DNA of 58,965 nucleotides, taken from Acidimicrobiales bacterium (lineage in GTDB: Bacteria; Actinomycetota; Acidimicrobiia; Acidimicrobiales; Acidimicrobilacustridaceae). The position numbers and the translations under genes were made by a program. Below, piece by piece: positions 47,096-54,734 of this stretch (the stretch's first letter is position 1; each line of letters begins with the position of its first letter). Below the pieces are notes generated by a model, which was not told the origin of the DNA, did no database searches, and saw nothing but the letters and a program-made list of their open reading frames with translations. The DNA lies in NCBI GenBank assembly GCA_025455885.1, contig JALOLR010000016.1:34035-92999 (forward strand), in the 5' to 3' direction.

Positions 47096-47986
47096 ATGCC
47101 GGTCGTCGCCGTCGTGAACCAGAAGGGTGGGGTGGGCAAGACCACCGTCGCGTTGGGCCTGGCCTCGGCCGCCGGCCGGCGGGGGCTGCGCACGCTCGTG
47201 GTGGACCTCGATCCCCAGGCCAACGCCACGACGGGCCTCGGGGTGTGGGAGCCGTCCCTGACCGTCGACCACGTCCTCGAGGTCGATCGGCCCGGCGGCG
47301 TCGCCGAGGTGGCGGCACCGGCGGGGTGGCCGGCCGACGAGGGCGCTGCGGTGCCCGACGTGGTCGCCTCGACGCCGGCGCTGGCCGCCCGCGAGCCCCA
47401 GCTGGCCAACGATGCCATCGGCGCCCAGGACCGCCTCCAGCTGGCCCTCGACGGCCACGGCTACGACCTCGTGGTGATCGACTGCCCTCCCTCGCTCGGG
47501 CTCTTGACCGTCAACGGGCTCTTCGCCGCCGACCGGGCGCTGATCGTCACCGAGCCGGCGGCCTGGGCCTCCGACGGGGTGGCCCAGATCCGGCGCACGA
47601 TCGAGCGCATCGCCGTCCGCCGCGACGGCGTTCCCCGGATCGCGGGGGTCGCCGTGAACCGGCTGGGGCGGACCCGCGACGCCAAGTACTGGCACGCCCA
47701 GCTCGTCGAGCACTACGGCGACGACGTCCTCCCGCCGGTCCGCCTCCGGGCGGCCGTCGCCGAGGCCTCCGCCCAGTCGCTGCCCATCCACGCGCTCGGT
47801 CACCGCGCCGGCGCCCCCGAGGCGGCCGACGAGTTCGACGCCCTGCTCCGCGCCGTGGCGCCCGAGCTCGCACCGCCCGAGTCGGCGACCCCGGAGGTCG
47901 CGACCCCGGGGGTCGTGGTCGCCGGTCCGCCGGCTGCGGAACCGGCGACCGTCGAGGCGGTCCCCTCCTCGTCCCCCGTCGCCTGA
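47096..47986 (+). CDS. Orphan ParA-family ATPase
   Basis: A 296-residue protein with the deviant Walker A loop KGGVGKTTVALG, DLDPQANATTGLG and VIDCPPSLGLLTVNGL, all typical of ParA/Soj ATPases. The last 45 residues are Pro/Ala/Val-rich and probably disordered. No parB, parS-like repeat or replication gene is adjacent, so it is more likely an orphan positioning ATPase than a segregation locus. It is followed by a small single-helix membrane protein, 12 bases on, which could be its anchor or cargo. Confidence 0.88.
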   Translation: MPVVAVVNQKGGVGKTTVALGLASAAGRRGLRTLVVDLDPQANATTGLGVWEPSLTVDHVLEVDRPGGVAEVAAPAGWPADEGAAVPDVVASTPALAAREPQLANDAIGAQDRLQLALDGHGYDLVVIDCPPSLGLLTVNGLFAADRALIVTEPAAWASDGVAQIRRTIERIAVRRDGVPRIAGVAVNRLGRTRDAKYWHAQLVEHYGDDVLPPVRLRAAVAEASAQSLPIHALGHRAGAPEAADEFDALLRAVAPELAPPESATPEVATPGVVVAGPPAAEPATVEAVPSSSPVA

Positions 47987-47998
47987 GCGGAGCCCCGA

Positions 47999-48460
47999 AT
48001 GCCGTACGACCCGCAGCGATCCCGTCACCGCCCCGAGCCGGCGGCCGACCAACCGGCGCCCGTCGATGCCCTCCTCGACGCCGACGCCGTGACGGCGACC
48101 GGGCTACCCGACGGGGTGGAGGTCGAGGTGACCGACGGCGGCGAGGTGGTCGTGCACACCCTCGACGCCGACGTGGAGATCACGCCGTCCGGCGACGACG
48201 TCGTGGTGCGCACCGACGACGCGTTCGTCGAGGTCCGCCCCGAGGCCGACGAGGTGCTCGTCCGGGCCGGCGGAGAGGACGTGGTCGTCGACACGACCCC
48301 GTGGGACGAGGTGGAGACGGGTGAGGTCCTCGCCGCCGAGCTCGACGCGGCACGACGGTCCCGGCGGGTCCGCCTCGTGGTCGTCGCCGTCGTCGCGGCG
48401 GTGCTGGCCGCCGTGGCCGTGGTCGCGCTCGGCCGGTCAGGCCAGAAGCGACGCTCGTAG
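47999..48460 (+). CDS. Small single-helix membrane protein with beta-hairpin repeats
   Basis: A 153-residue acidic protein. Residues about 38-98 form four short alternating beta units (EVEVTDGGEVVVHT, DVEITPSGDDVVVRT, FVEVRPEADEVLVRA, GEDVVVDT), then a Glu-rich helix and a C-terminal membrane helix (residues about 125-145) with a basic end. It is in one transcript with the ParA-like gene. Its 3' end overlaps the convergent phosphatase gene by 24 bases. No family recognised. Confidence 0.68.
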   Translation: MPYDPQRSRHRPEPAADQPAPVDALLDADAVTATGLPDGVEVEVTDGGEVVVHTLDADVEITPSGDDVVVRTDDAFVEVRPEADEVLVRAGGEDVVVDTTPWDEVETGEVLAAELDAARRSRRVRLVVVAVVAAVLAAVAVVALGRSGQKRRS

Positions 48461-49204
48461 CCCGTCGACGACCTCGTCACCCACGCCGATGGCGTCGGCG
48501 TACCCCCGGACGGAGCCGTGCTCGGTGCGGAGGTGGTCGAGGAGCCGGCGCATCGCGCCCGGTGGGGCGGCGAGGTAGGCCGACGGCTGGTCGTTCATGG
48601 CCGACAGCCGCTCCGGGGCGGTCGCCTTCAGGCGTTCCACCAGCTGGTCCATGGACCGCCCGCTCAGGCCGTAGTCGGCGATGATGATCTCGTCGTCGAC
48701 CCCGAGCAGGCCGAGGACCAGCGCGGCGAGCACGCCGGTGCGGTCCTTGCCGGCGGCGCAGTGGAACACGGCCGGCACGTTCCCGGCCTCGGCGAGCACG
48801 CCGATGGCCGAGGCGAGCGCCGGCGCCCCCTGGTGGAGCATCTCGACGTAGAGCGAGCCGAGCACCTCCGCGGCGTCGGCGTCGGGCGGGAGGTCGAGTG
48901 GCGCCCACGACTCGCCGAGCACCGAGAGGTGGTGGTACTCGAAGCGCAGGTGCCCGTGGTCGATGCGCCCCTCGAGGACCTCGCTGGCCGTGCGGAGGTC
49001 CACGACCGAGCGCATCCCGAGGCGGTCGAAGATCTCGATGTCAGCCGGCTCCAGGCGGCTCAGCGCGTCGGCCCGGAACAGGGTGCGCCACCGTAGGTGG
49101 CGGCCATCCGCCGCCGGGTAGCCACCGAGGTCACGGAAGTTGAACGAACCGTCGAGGCGCAGGTGGCGGTCGGGGTGGTCGGTGAGGCCGTCGACGTCGG
49201 TCAT
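48437..49204 (-). CDS. Tyrosine-protein phosphatase (Y_phosphatase3/LipA-MptpB type)
   Basis: A 255-residue phosphatase with the P-loop HCAAGKDRTGV, the version with Lys and Asp found in MptpB-type dual-specificity phosphatases that also act on phosphoinositides. NFRDLGGYPA near the start and VVDLRTASE are family blocks. ATG 49204 is set by a TAGCCT element 7 bases upstream (leaderless); farther starts at 49237 and 49279 are less likely. The natural substrate is not known. Confidence 0.88.
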   Translation of the reverse strand: MTDVDGLTDHPDRHLRLDGSFNFRDLGGYPAADGRHLRWRTLFRADALSRLEPADIEIFDRLGMRSVVDLRTASEVLEGRIDHGHLRFEYHHLSVLGESWAPLDLPPDADAAEVLGSLYVEMLHQGAPALASAIGVLAEAGNVPAVFHCAAGKDRTGVLAALVLGLLGVDDEIIIADYGLSGRSMDQLVERLKATAPERLSAMNDQPSAYLAAPPGAMRRLLDHLRTEHGSVRGYADAIGVGDEVVDGLRASLLA

Positions 49205-49211
49205 GGGATCG

Positions 49212-49217
49212 AGGCTA
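49212..49217 (-). promoter_or_regulatory. Putative leaderless -10 (TAGCCT) of the phosphatase
   Basis: TAGCCT on the minus strand, 7 bases before the ATG at 49204. Confidence 0.5.
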
Positions 49218-49389
49218 CGGGTCCCGGCGTCCTCCATGATCCGTCCCCGTTCCTGTCGGGAGTCCTCGGGGTGCCGCACCGAGACCGGTGGGCCGCCCCT
49301 TGTGATGTGGAGGATGCCCGACCGGGGTCACCGGCGGTCGGCGTCGGGGTGGCCTGCGGGTGAACGACGGGCGAATCCTCGGAACCGGT

Positions 49390-50196
49390 TCAGGAGCCGG
49401 GGCGGTGCACCAGGACCGGGCAGGGCGCGTCGCGCACCACCTTCATCGCCGTGCTGCCGAGGGCGGTGCGGGCCAGCCCGGTCCGCCCGTGGGTCGCCAT
49501 CGCGATCATGCTCGCCGGGAGGTTGCGGGCCAGGTCGACCAGCGCTCCCGCGGCGTCCTTGGCCTCGACGCGCTCGACGTGGGCTTCGACGCCCGCGGCG
49601 CGCACCAGATCGCCCAACGCGTCGAGCCGCTCGATCGCCGAACTGTCCGCCGCCCCGCCCACCGGGGTGCCGTCGCCGGTCGTGACCGACACGATGCGTA
49701 CCGAGAGGTGCAGGGCGCGGGCCCAGGCGACGGCGTCCGCCACGATCGACTCCGCGGTCTCGCTGCCGTCGGTGGCGACGATCATCGCCCCACCGTCGAG
49801 TGAGGTCTGCGGCGAGGCGTTCCGGCCGAGGAGCAGCACCGGCCGGGCGCTGGCCTTCAACACGTCCTCGGCGACGGAGCCGAGGAGGGCCTTGCCGATG
49901 CCGCTGCGCCCGTGCGTGGCCATCACCACCACGGTGTCGTCGGCCTCGGCCGCTTCGGCGATGGCCGTCGCCGGGAACGTGTCGACGGCGATCCGGGTCG
50001 TCCACGTGGGGACGTCGAGCCGCGCCCCGGCGGTCTCGACGTAGTCGTGCAACTCGTCGGTCGTGCTGCCCCAGCCGGAGCTGAGGAGGGTGACGGCGGC
50101 GTCGAAGTGGGCGGCCAGCTCGGCGGCCACCGGCAGCGCCGACTCCGAGAGCGTCGAACCGTCGAGTGGGACGACGATGTTGCGCAGTGACGGCAT
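49390..50196 (-). CDS. Universal stress protein, two tandem Usp domains
   Basis: A 268-residue protein of two UspA domains. Domain 1 begins IVVPLDGSTLSESAL and ends with ATHGRSGIGKALLGSVAEDVL; domain 2 begins IVATDGSETAESIV and ends ATHGRTGLARTALGSTAMKVV. Both have the G-x2-G-x9-G-(S/T) ATP-binding pattern. The ATG at 50196 is supported by a GAGGAAGG ribosome site. Tandem Usps in actinobacteria respond to hypoxia or energy stress. Divergent from a lipase gene. Confidence 0.92.
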   Translation of the reverse strand: MPSLRNIVVPLDGSTLSESALPVAAELAAHFDAAVTLLSSGWGSTTDELHDYVETAGARLDVPTWTTRIAVDTFPATAIAEAAEADDTVVVMATHGRSGIGKALLGSVAEDVLKASARPVLLLGRNASPQTSLDGGAMIVATDGSETAESIVADAVAWARALHLSVRIVSVTTGDGTPVGGAADSSAIERLDALGDLVRAAGVEAHVERVEAKDAAGALVDLARNLPASMIAMATHGRTGLARTALGSTAMKVVRDAPCPVLVHRPGS

Positions 50197-50287
50197 GGGA
50201 CCTTCCTCACTCGGACGGTTCGGGGTGACCGGGCCGATGGTGGTCCCGTCGGCTCGGTGGCGACAGGGCCTTCGGTCCCGGACCGGG

Positions 50288-50293
50288 ACGCTA
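50288..50293 (-). promoter_or_regulatory. Putative -10 (TAGCGT) of the universal stress protein gene
   Basis: TAGCGT on the minus strand about 90 bases upstream of the ATG at 50196, in the divergent intergenic region; it would give a leader of about 80 bases. Confidence 0.3.
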
Positions 50294-50329
50294 TCGGCAC
50301 CGGCCCCGCCGAGGAGGCAGACTGCGCCG

Positions 50330-51184
50330 ATGGTCGACGCGCCCTTCGAACTCGCCGGTCGCGGCCTCGCCGTGGAGGCCTGGTTGCCCGAGACGGACCC
50401 CACCGGGGCGATCGTCGTCGCCCACGGGATGGGCGAGCACGCCCGCCGCTACCGACGCCTCGCCGAGGCCCTGACCGGCGCCGGCTGGGCCGTGTACGCC
50501 CCTGACCACCGGGGCCACGGCCGCACCGCCGGGTCGCTCGACGCCCTCGGCGACCTCGGACCGGAGGGCTGGGACGGGTTGGTCGAGGACCTCGCTCGCC
50601 TCGTCGACGAGGTCGCGGTGCGCCACCCCGGGCTGGCGCTGGTGCTGTACGGCCACTCCATGGGCAGCTTCGCGGCGCAGCAGTACGTCCTCGACCACAG
50701 CGACCGGCTGGCCGGCCTCGTGCTGACGGGAACGACGGCGGTCGACCAGATCGCGGCGGCGCTCGATCCCACCCAGCCGGCCGACCTCTCCGTGTTCAAC
50801 GCCGCGTTCGAACCGGCCCGCACGGAGGCCGACTGGCTCAGCCGGGACGAGACCGAGGTCGACCGCTACCTCGCCGACCCCTACTGCGGGTTCGGCCTCG
50901 ACGGGCCGGCCACCGCCGCGTTGGCCGCCGCCGCGCCGAGGCTCGGCGATCAGGACGCCATCGACGGCGTGCGGGAGGGACTCCCGATCCACCTGGTCTC
51001 GGGCACCGACGATCCGCTGGCCTTCGGCGGGGCGTTCGTGGAGATGGTCGCCGAGCGGTACCGGCACGCCGGTGCCGACGTGAGCGTGGTCCTCTACGAA
51101 GGGGCGCGACACGAGGTCGTCAACGAGACCAACCGCGACGAGATCACCGCCGAACTCCTGGCGTGGCTCGACAGGCTCCGCTGA
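50330..51184 (+). CDS. Alpha/beta hydrolase, monoacylglycerol-lipase-like
   Basis: A 284-residue hydrolase with VAHGMGEHARRY (oxyanion loop), APDHRGHGRT, the nucleophile Ser in LYGHSMGSF, an Asp in SGTDDPLA and the His in GARHEVVNE. These match the monoacylglycerol lipase family (Hydrolase_4). It should release fatty acids and glycerol from monoacylglycerols. GAGGAGG lies 12 bases before the ATG, and a CAGACT hexamer ends 6 bases before it. Confidence 0.9.
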   Translation: MVDAPFELAGRGLAVEAWLPETDPTGAIVVAHGMGEHARRYRRLAEALTGAGWAVYAPDHRGHGRTAGSLDALGDLGPEGWDGLVEDLARLVDEVAVRHPGLALVLYGHSMGSFAAQQYVLDHSDRLAGLVLTGTTAVDQIAAALDPTQPADLSVFNAAFEPARTEADWLSRDETEVDRYLADPYCGFGLDGPATAALAAAAPRLGDQDAIDGVREGLPIHLVSGTDDPLAFGGAFVEMVAERYRHAGADVSVVLYEGARHEVVNETNRDEITAELLAWLDRLR

Positions 51185-51209
51185 CCGGGGCTCTCGGAGC
51201 GCGCGGGCG

Positions 51210-51548
51210 CTACTTCCGGGTGGTGAGGCGGTCGGCGGCGTCGCCGAGGGCCTGACGGAGGTCCTCGAACGCGCCCTTCACGCCGTCGGAGAGCGACGAG
51301 ACGGCCCCACCGGCCGCGCCGCCCATCCGGTCCATCTGGCTGCGGGCCTCCAGCCAACGGTTGCGCATCAACTCGAGGAACGGCTCGACCTCGTCACGGG
51401 CCTCCATCTGGCCGAGGTGGGCCTGGACCTCGAGCTGGTCGATGCGGGTCTTCCACTCCTCGAGCTGGCCCTCGGCCAGCTCGGCGCGCAACGAGGCGAG
51501 TTGCTCCTCGAGGGCGGTGAGCCGGGCTTCGACATCGTGATCGCTCAT
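51210..51548 (-). CDS. Small coiled-coil protein of unknown function
   Basis: A 112-residue soluble protein, nearly all helix: a heptad-rich first half (EARLTALEEQLASLRAELAEG... LEEWKTRIDQLEVQAHLG), then MRNRWLEARSQMDRM and a helical end with KGAFEDLRQALGDAADRL. It recalls small actinobacterial coiled-coil or YtxH-like stress proteins but has no membrane segment. GGAGGAG site before the ATG at 51548, and TACCGT about 25 bases upstream. Confidence 0.72.
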   Translation of the reverse strand: MSDHDVEARLTALEEQLASLRAELAEGQLEEWKTRIDQLEVQAHLGQMEARDEVEPFLELMRNRWLEARSQMDRMGGAAGGAVSSLSDGVKGAFEDLRQALGDAADRLTTRK

Positions 51549-51572
51549 GTGAACTCCTCCGATCCACGTCCG

Positions 51573-51578
51573 ACGGTA
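51573..51578 (-). promoter_or_regulatory. Putative -10 (TACCGT) of the coiled-coil protein gene
   Basis: TACCGT on the minus strand about 24 bases before the ATG at 51548; the ribosome site GGAGGAG lies between. Confidence 0.4.
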
Positions 51579-51611
51579 CCGAGGGGATCGGGGCCCGGCC
51601 ACGGCCGAAGG

Positions 51612-53021
51612 TCAGTTTTCGCGGCGCCGTGAGGGTGCGGCGGGGAGGCGCACGATCACCTCGAGCCCGCGGGGCGACGCCGCCCGGAGCTCCACGTCGC
51701 CCTGGTCGGCGCGGACGAGCTTTCGCACGATGGCCAGGCCGAGACCGCTGCCGCCCAGCTCCGTCCGGGTGGTGCCGGCCCGCCAGAAGCGATCGAAGGC
51801 ACGGCTGCGCTGCTCCTCGGTGAGGCCGGGCCCGGAGTCGGTGAGGTGGATGTCGACCATCGGGTCAGGGGACCCGTCGTCGGCCATCCGTGCCCCCATT
51901 CCGACGACGCTCCCCGTCGGGGCGGCGTCGCACGCGTTGGCGAGGAGGTTGTCGAGCACCTGGTCGAGGCGATCCCGGGTGGCCCGCACCCGGAGCCCGC
52001 TCGGGGTGACCTCGAGGCGGAGGGCACGTTCGGTGACGACGGCGGACCATGCGTCGGCGCGCTCCGCCAGCACCTCGTCGACGGCGATGTCCTCCGCGTC
52101 GCTCGACGGTGCCCGGTCGGCGCGGGCGAGGGCCAGGAGCCCGTCGACGAGTCGCGAGAGGCGCTGCACCTCGCCCTCCGCGGCGACGAGATCGTGGGCG
52201 GCGCCGTCCCCGACCTCCGTCTCGAGCATCTCCAGGCGGAGCCGGAGCGCGGTCAGCGGGGTGCGCAGCTCGTGAGAGGCATCGGCAACGAACTGCTCCT
52301 GCGTGTCGACGAGGTCCTCCAGCCGGCCGGCGGTGGTGTTGAGGGCCCGGGCCAGCTCACGGATCTCGGGGGGGCCGGTCCCCGTCGGGGCGCGGGCGTC
52401 GAGCGCCCCCTGGCCGATCGCCGTGGCGGCCACCTGGAGGTCGGCCACCGGCCGCGTCACCCAGCGGGCCATCACCACGGCCAGGCCGGCGGCCACCGTC
52501 AGCGAGACAGCCGCCACCCCGCCGAGCAACAGCCAGTAGGAGCGCACCCGCTCGTCGAGCTCACTGGTCGGGTAGCTGATGCGGACCGCTCCGTGGATGG
52601 TGCCGCCCGAGGTGACCGGCACCGCGACGTAGAGCAGGTCCGTCCCGAGCGTGGTCGACGGACGGACCCCGCTCGAGACCTGGCTGGCCAGCGCCGCCTC
52701 GATCTCGGGGCGTGAGCTGAACGAGCGGGGTCCCTCCACCGCGGGGTCGGAGTCGGCGCGCACGTCGCCGTTGCGATCGACGAACACGACCCGGCCGCCG
52801 GTGCGGTCGGTGTAGCCGTCGGCCAGGGCCTGGAGGTCGAGGGTCCCGATCCCTTCGAGGGTGTCCTCCGAGTACGCGGCCAGGACGAAGGCGTCGCGCT
52901 CGAGGTCGGCTTCGAGCTGCTCGCGCTGGCGCTCCCGGTAGGTGATGCCCAGCGGGATCTCGAGCATGACGAGCACGACGAGCGTCAGCGCCAGGTAGGA
53001 GACGATGAGCCGGCGGATCAC
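51612..53021 (-). CDS. Sensor histidine kinase
   Basis: A 469-residue membrane kinase: helix 1 (residues 4-24), an outside sensor part of about 140 residues, helix 2 (about 168-190), HAMP (ARWVTRPVADLQ), H-box ASHELRTPLTALRL, N-box DNLLANACDA, and ATP-lid glycines DSGPGLTEEQ and GGSGLGLAIV. The sensor region has a PAS/Cache-like look (GGRVVFVDRNGDVRADSD). Its GTG overlaps the response-regulator stop by 4 bases. The signal is not known; the divergent exported protein and flavin/haem genes suggest an envelope redox stimulus. Confidence 0.93.
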   Translation of the reverse strand: MIRRLIVSYLALTLVVLVMLEIPLGITYRERQREQLEADLERDAFVLAAYSEDTLEGIGTLDLQALADGYTDRTGGRVVFVDRNGDVRADSDPAVEGPRSFSSRPEIEAALASQVSSGVRPSTTLGTDLLYVAVPVTSGGTIHGAVRISYPTSELDERVRSYWLLLGGVAAVSLTVAAGLAVVMARWVTRPVADLQVAATAIGQGALDARAPTGTGPPEIRELARALNTTAGRLEDLVDTQEQFVADASHELRTPLTALRLRLEMLETEVGDGAAHDLVAAEGEVQRLSRLVDGLLALARADRAPSSDAEDIAVDEVLAERADAWSAVVTERALRLEVTPSGLRVRATRDRLDQVLDNLLANACDAAPTGSVVGMGARMADDGSPDPMVDIHLTDSGPGLTEEQRSRAFDRFWRAGTTRTELGGSGLGLAIVRKLVRADQGDVELRAASPRGLEVIVRLPAAPSRRREN

Positions 53022-53701
53022 GGTTCGGTCCGCAGCCGGAATCCGACGCCGCGGACCGTCTCGATGAGCGTGGGGTCGCCGAGCTTGCGGCGGAGGCTGG
53101 CGACGTGCACGTCGAGCGTCTTCGTCGGCCCGTACCAGTGCGCGTCCCACACCTCGTGGAGGATCTCGTCGCGGGTCAGGGTGGCACCCGGCTCGCCGGC
53201 CAGGAGGGCGAGGAGGTCGAACTCCTTGCGGGTCAGGCCCAGCTCCTCGCCGTCACGCGTGACACGGCGGGTGCGGGTGTCGAGCTCGATGCCCCCGCCC
53301 ACGGAGCGCAGCGTCGCGCCGGCCCCGATCGTCTCGGACCCGGCAGCCCGTCGGGTGACGGCGCGGATGCGGGCCACGAGCTCCCGGAAGCCGAACGGCT
53401 TCACGAGGTAGTCGTCGGCTCCGAGCTCGAGGCCGATCACCCTGTCGACCTCGTCACCCCGGGCCGTGATGACGATGATCGGCACGGCGGAGGTCGCCCG
53501 CAGGCGCCGGCACACCTCGTAGCCGTCGATGTCGGGGAGACCCAGGTCCAGCAGCACGAGCGCCGGTACGGGATCGGCGATCGCGGCCGCCAGGCCCTCG
53601 GCGCCGGTCGCGGTGCGGGCCACGGTGAACCCTTCCCGCTCGAGCCCTCGGACCAGGGGCTCGGCGATGGCGTCGTCGTCCTCGACCACGAGTACCTGCA
53701 C
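53018..53701 (-). CDS. OmpR/PhoB-family response regulator
   Basis: A 227-residue regulator. Receiver: acidic pocket VVEDDDA, phospho-Asp in LLDLGLPDIDGY, Thr in VITARGDEVD and Lys in DDYLVKPFGFREL. Output: winged helix with LTRKEFDLLALLA, TLTRDEILHEVW, and the recognition helix KTLDVHVASLRRKLG. The GTG at 53701 has a GAGG site. A direct repeat about 50-65 bases upstream of its start is a plausible self-control site shared with the divergent gene. Confidence 0.94.
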   Translation of the reverse strand: MQVLVVEDDDAIAEPLVRGLEREGFTVARTATGAEGLAAAIADPVPALVLLDLGLPDIDGYEVCRRLRATSAVPIIVITARGDEVDRVIGLELGADDYLVKPFGFRELVARIRAVTRRAAGSETIGAGATLRSVGGGIELDTRTRRVTRDGEELGLTRKEFDLLALLAGEPGATLTRDEILHEVWDAHWYGPTKTLDVHVASLRRKLGDPTLIETVRGVGFRLRTEP

Positions 53702-53750
53702 CGCCTCAGGCTGACACCCGCGCACCGGGTTGTGGGGGAGACCGGCCCGA

Positions 53751-53768
53751 CTTTGCCGAACCTTTACC
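53751..53768. promoter_or_regulatory. Direct repeat, candidate response-regulator operator
   Basis: CTTTGCC and CTTTACC are spaced 11 bases start to start, one DNA turn, as expected for OmpR/PhoB-type dimers. It lies in the divergent region between the two-component genes and the exported protein at 53814, 33 bases before that gene's TAGGTT element. Confidence 0.5.
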
Positions 53769-53800
53769 CTCCGCTGGCCGACGGGAGACGGTGGGGTCCG

Positions 53801-53806
53801 TAGGTT
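53801..53806 (+). promoter_or_regulatory. Putative leaderless -10 (TAGGTT)
   Basis: TAGGTT ends 7 bases before the ATG at 53814; no ribosome site between. Confidence 0.5.
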
Positions 53807-53813
53807 GCGGGCC

Positions 53814-54269
53814 ATGGAACGACGACTCGCACTCACCCTCGCCGGAACCGCCGCGGTCGTGGTGGCCGCGGCAGGCGCCGCCGGGGCCGCCAACCTCGGG
53901 CTGCTCGGTTCGGCCTCCTCGTCCGCCGACACCGTCGGCCAGCTCGACGCCTCCAACGTCGTCGAGCTGGTGACGAGCTCGACGACCACGGCGCCCGGCG
54001 ATCCGGTGGTGGTCTACGTCGACGAGTACGTGACCGTCCCGGCCGGCGCCGGTACCGGCGCCGCCCCGGCCACCGCGTCGGGTCGCTCGCCCGAAGGATC
54101 CTCCTCCGCCGCGTCAGGGTCCACCCTCCCCGCCGCGCCCCCGTCGGCCCCCGCTCCCACCACGACCGTCGGGAGGGCGGACCGCGGCTCCGAGGACGAG
54201 TTCGAGGACCACGAGTCCGAGGACCACGAGTTCGAGGACCACGAGTCCGAGGACCACGAGGATGACTGA
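53814..54269 (+). CDS. Exported protein with Asp/Glu/His-rich repeat tail
   Basis: A 151-residue protein: signal peptide (residues 1-26), a Ser/Thr-rich part with VVVYVDEYVTVPA, a Pro/Ala/Ser linker, and an acidic tail made of EDHES and EDHEF repeats from about residue 126. The tail, with four His spaced 5 residues apart among Asp/Glu, could bind divalent metals. It is first in a run with a second exported protein, ApbE and a haem membrane protein, and is divergent from a two-component system that probably controls it. No family recognised. Confidence 0.72.
   Translation: MERRLALTLAGTAAVVVAAAGAAGAANLGLLGSASSSADTVGQLDASNVVELVTSSTTTAPGDPVVVYVDEYVTVPAGAGTGAAPATASGRSPEGSSSAASGSTLPAAPPSAPAPTTTVGRADRGSEDEFEDHESEDHEFEDHESEDHEDD
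54192..54260 (+). repeat. 15-base tandem repeat coding for EDHE(S/F)
   Basis: Units of GAGGACCACGAGTTC / GAGGACCACGAGTCC alternate, so the higher-order period is 30 bases; the first unit has GACGAG for GACCAC-GAG. It encodes the acidic His-containing tail. Confidence 0.8.
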
Positions 54270-54732
54270 CCGGGCCCCCACCGGGCCGGGTGGTTCCGCG
54301 GCACCGGCCGGTGAGAGGGTCTCGCCGCGTCGTGGCGGATCGAGAGCGATGGCGTCGCGCATCGTCATCGGCGGGTTGAGCCTCAGCGCGACGTTCACGA
54401 TGGTCGCCGTCCTGGCGGCGGGTGAGCAGCGCACGGAGGCACCGGTCGACACCGTGTCGGTGCCCGGTCCGACGGGGACCCTTCCCGTCGCGGCCACCGA
54501 CCTCCCCCCGTTGGGCCCGCCGGCGACCACGATCGTCATCCGGCGGCACTACGTGACGTCGGTACCCGGGGCGTCGGCCGGCACCCCGGGGGCGGGACCG
54601 TCCACGGGGGCGGTCGCGGCACCCGGTCCCTCGGCGGCACCGGGTGCTCCCGCTCCGGCTCCGGCGGCGGCCGTGCCGGCTCCCGCTCCCCGGCCGACGG
54701 CGCCACCCGTCGCCGCCACCCGGGCCAGCTGA
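54262..54732 (+). CDS. Pro/Ala-rich single-helix exported protein
   Basis: A 156-residue protein with a polar N-terminus, one hydrophobic helix (residues about 32-53, IVIGGLSLSATFTMVAVLAAG) and an outside Pro/Ala/Thr tail with TIVIRRHYVTSVPG in the middle. The short motif VVVYVDEYV in the gene before and IVIRRHYV here have a like place before the Pro-rich part. Its ATG overlaps the upstream stop region by 8 bases, and its stop is 2 bases from apbE. Function unknown. Confidence 0.65.
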   Translation: MTDRAPTGPGGSAAPAGERVSPRRGGSRAMASRIVIGGLSLSATFTMVAVLAAGEQRTEAPVDTVSVPGPTGTLPVAATDLPPLGPPATTIVIRRHYVTSVPGASAGTPGAGPSTGAVAAPGPSAAPGAPAPAPAAAVPAPAPRPTAPPVAATRAS

Positions 54733-54734
54733 GC

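Noticed and set aside
54192-54260. Short tandem repeats as a CRISPR array
   Set aside because: The units are contiguous, in frame and have no spacers; they encode a protein tail.
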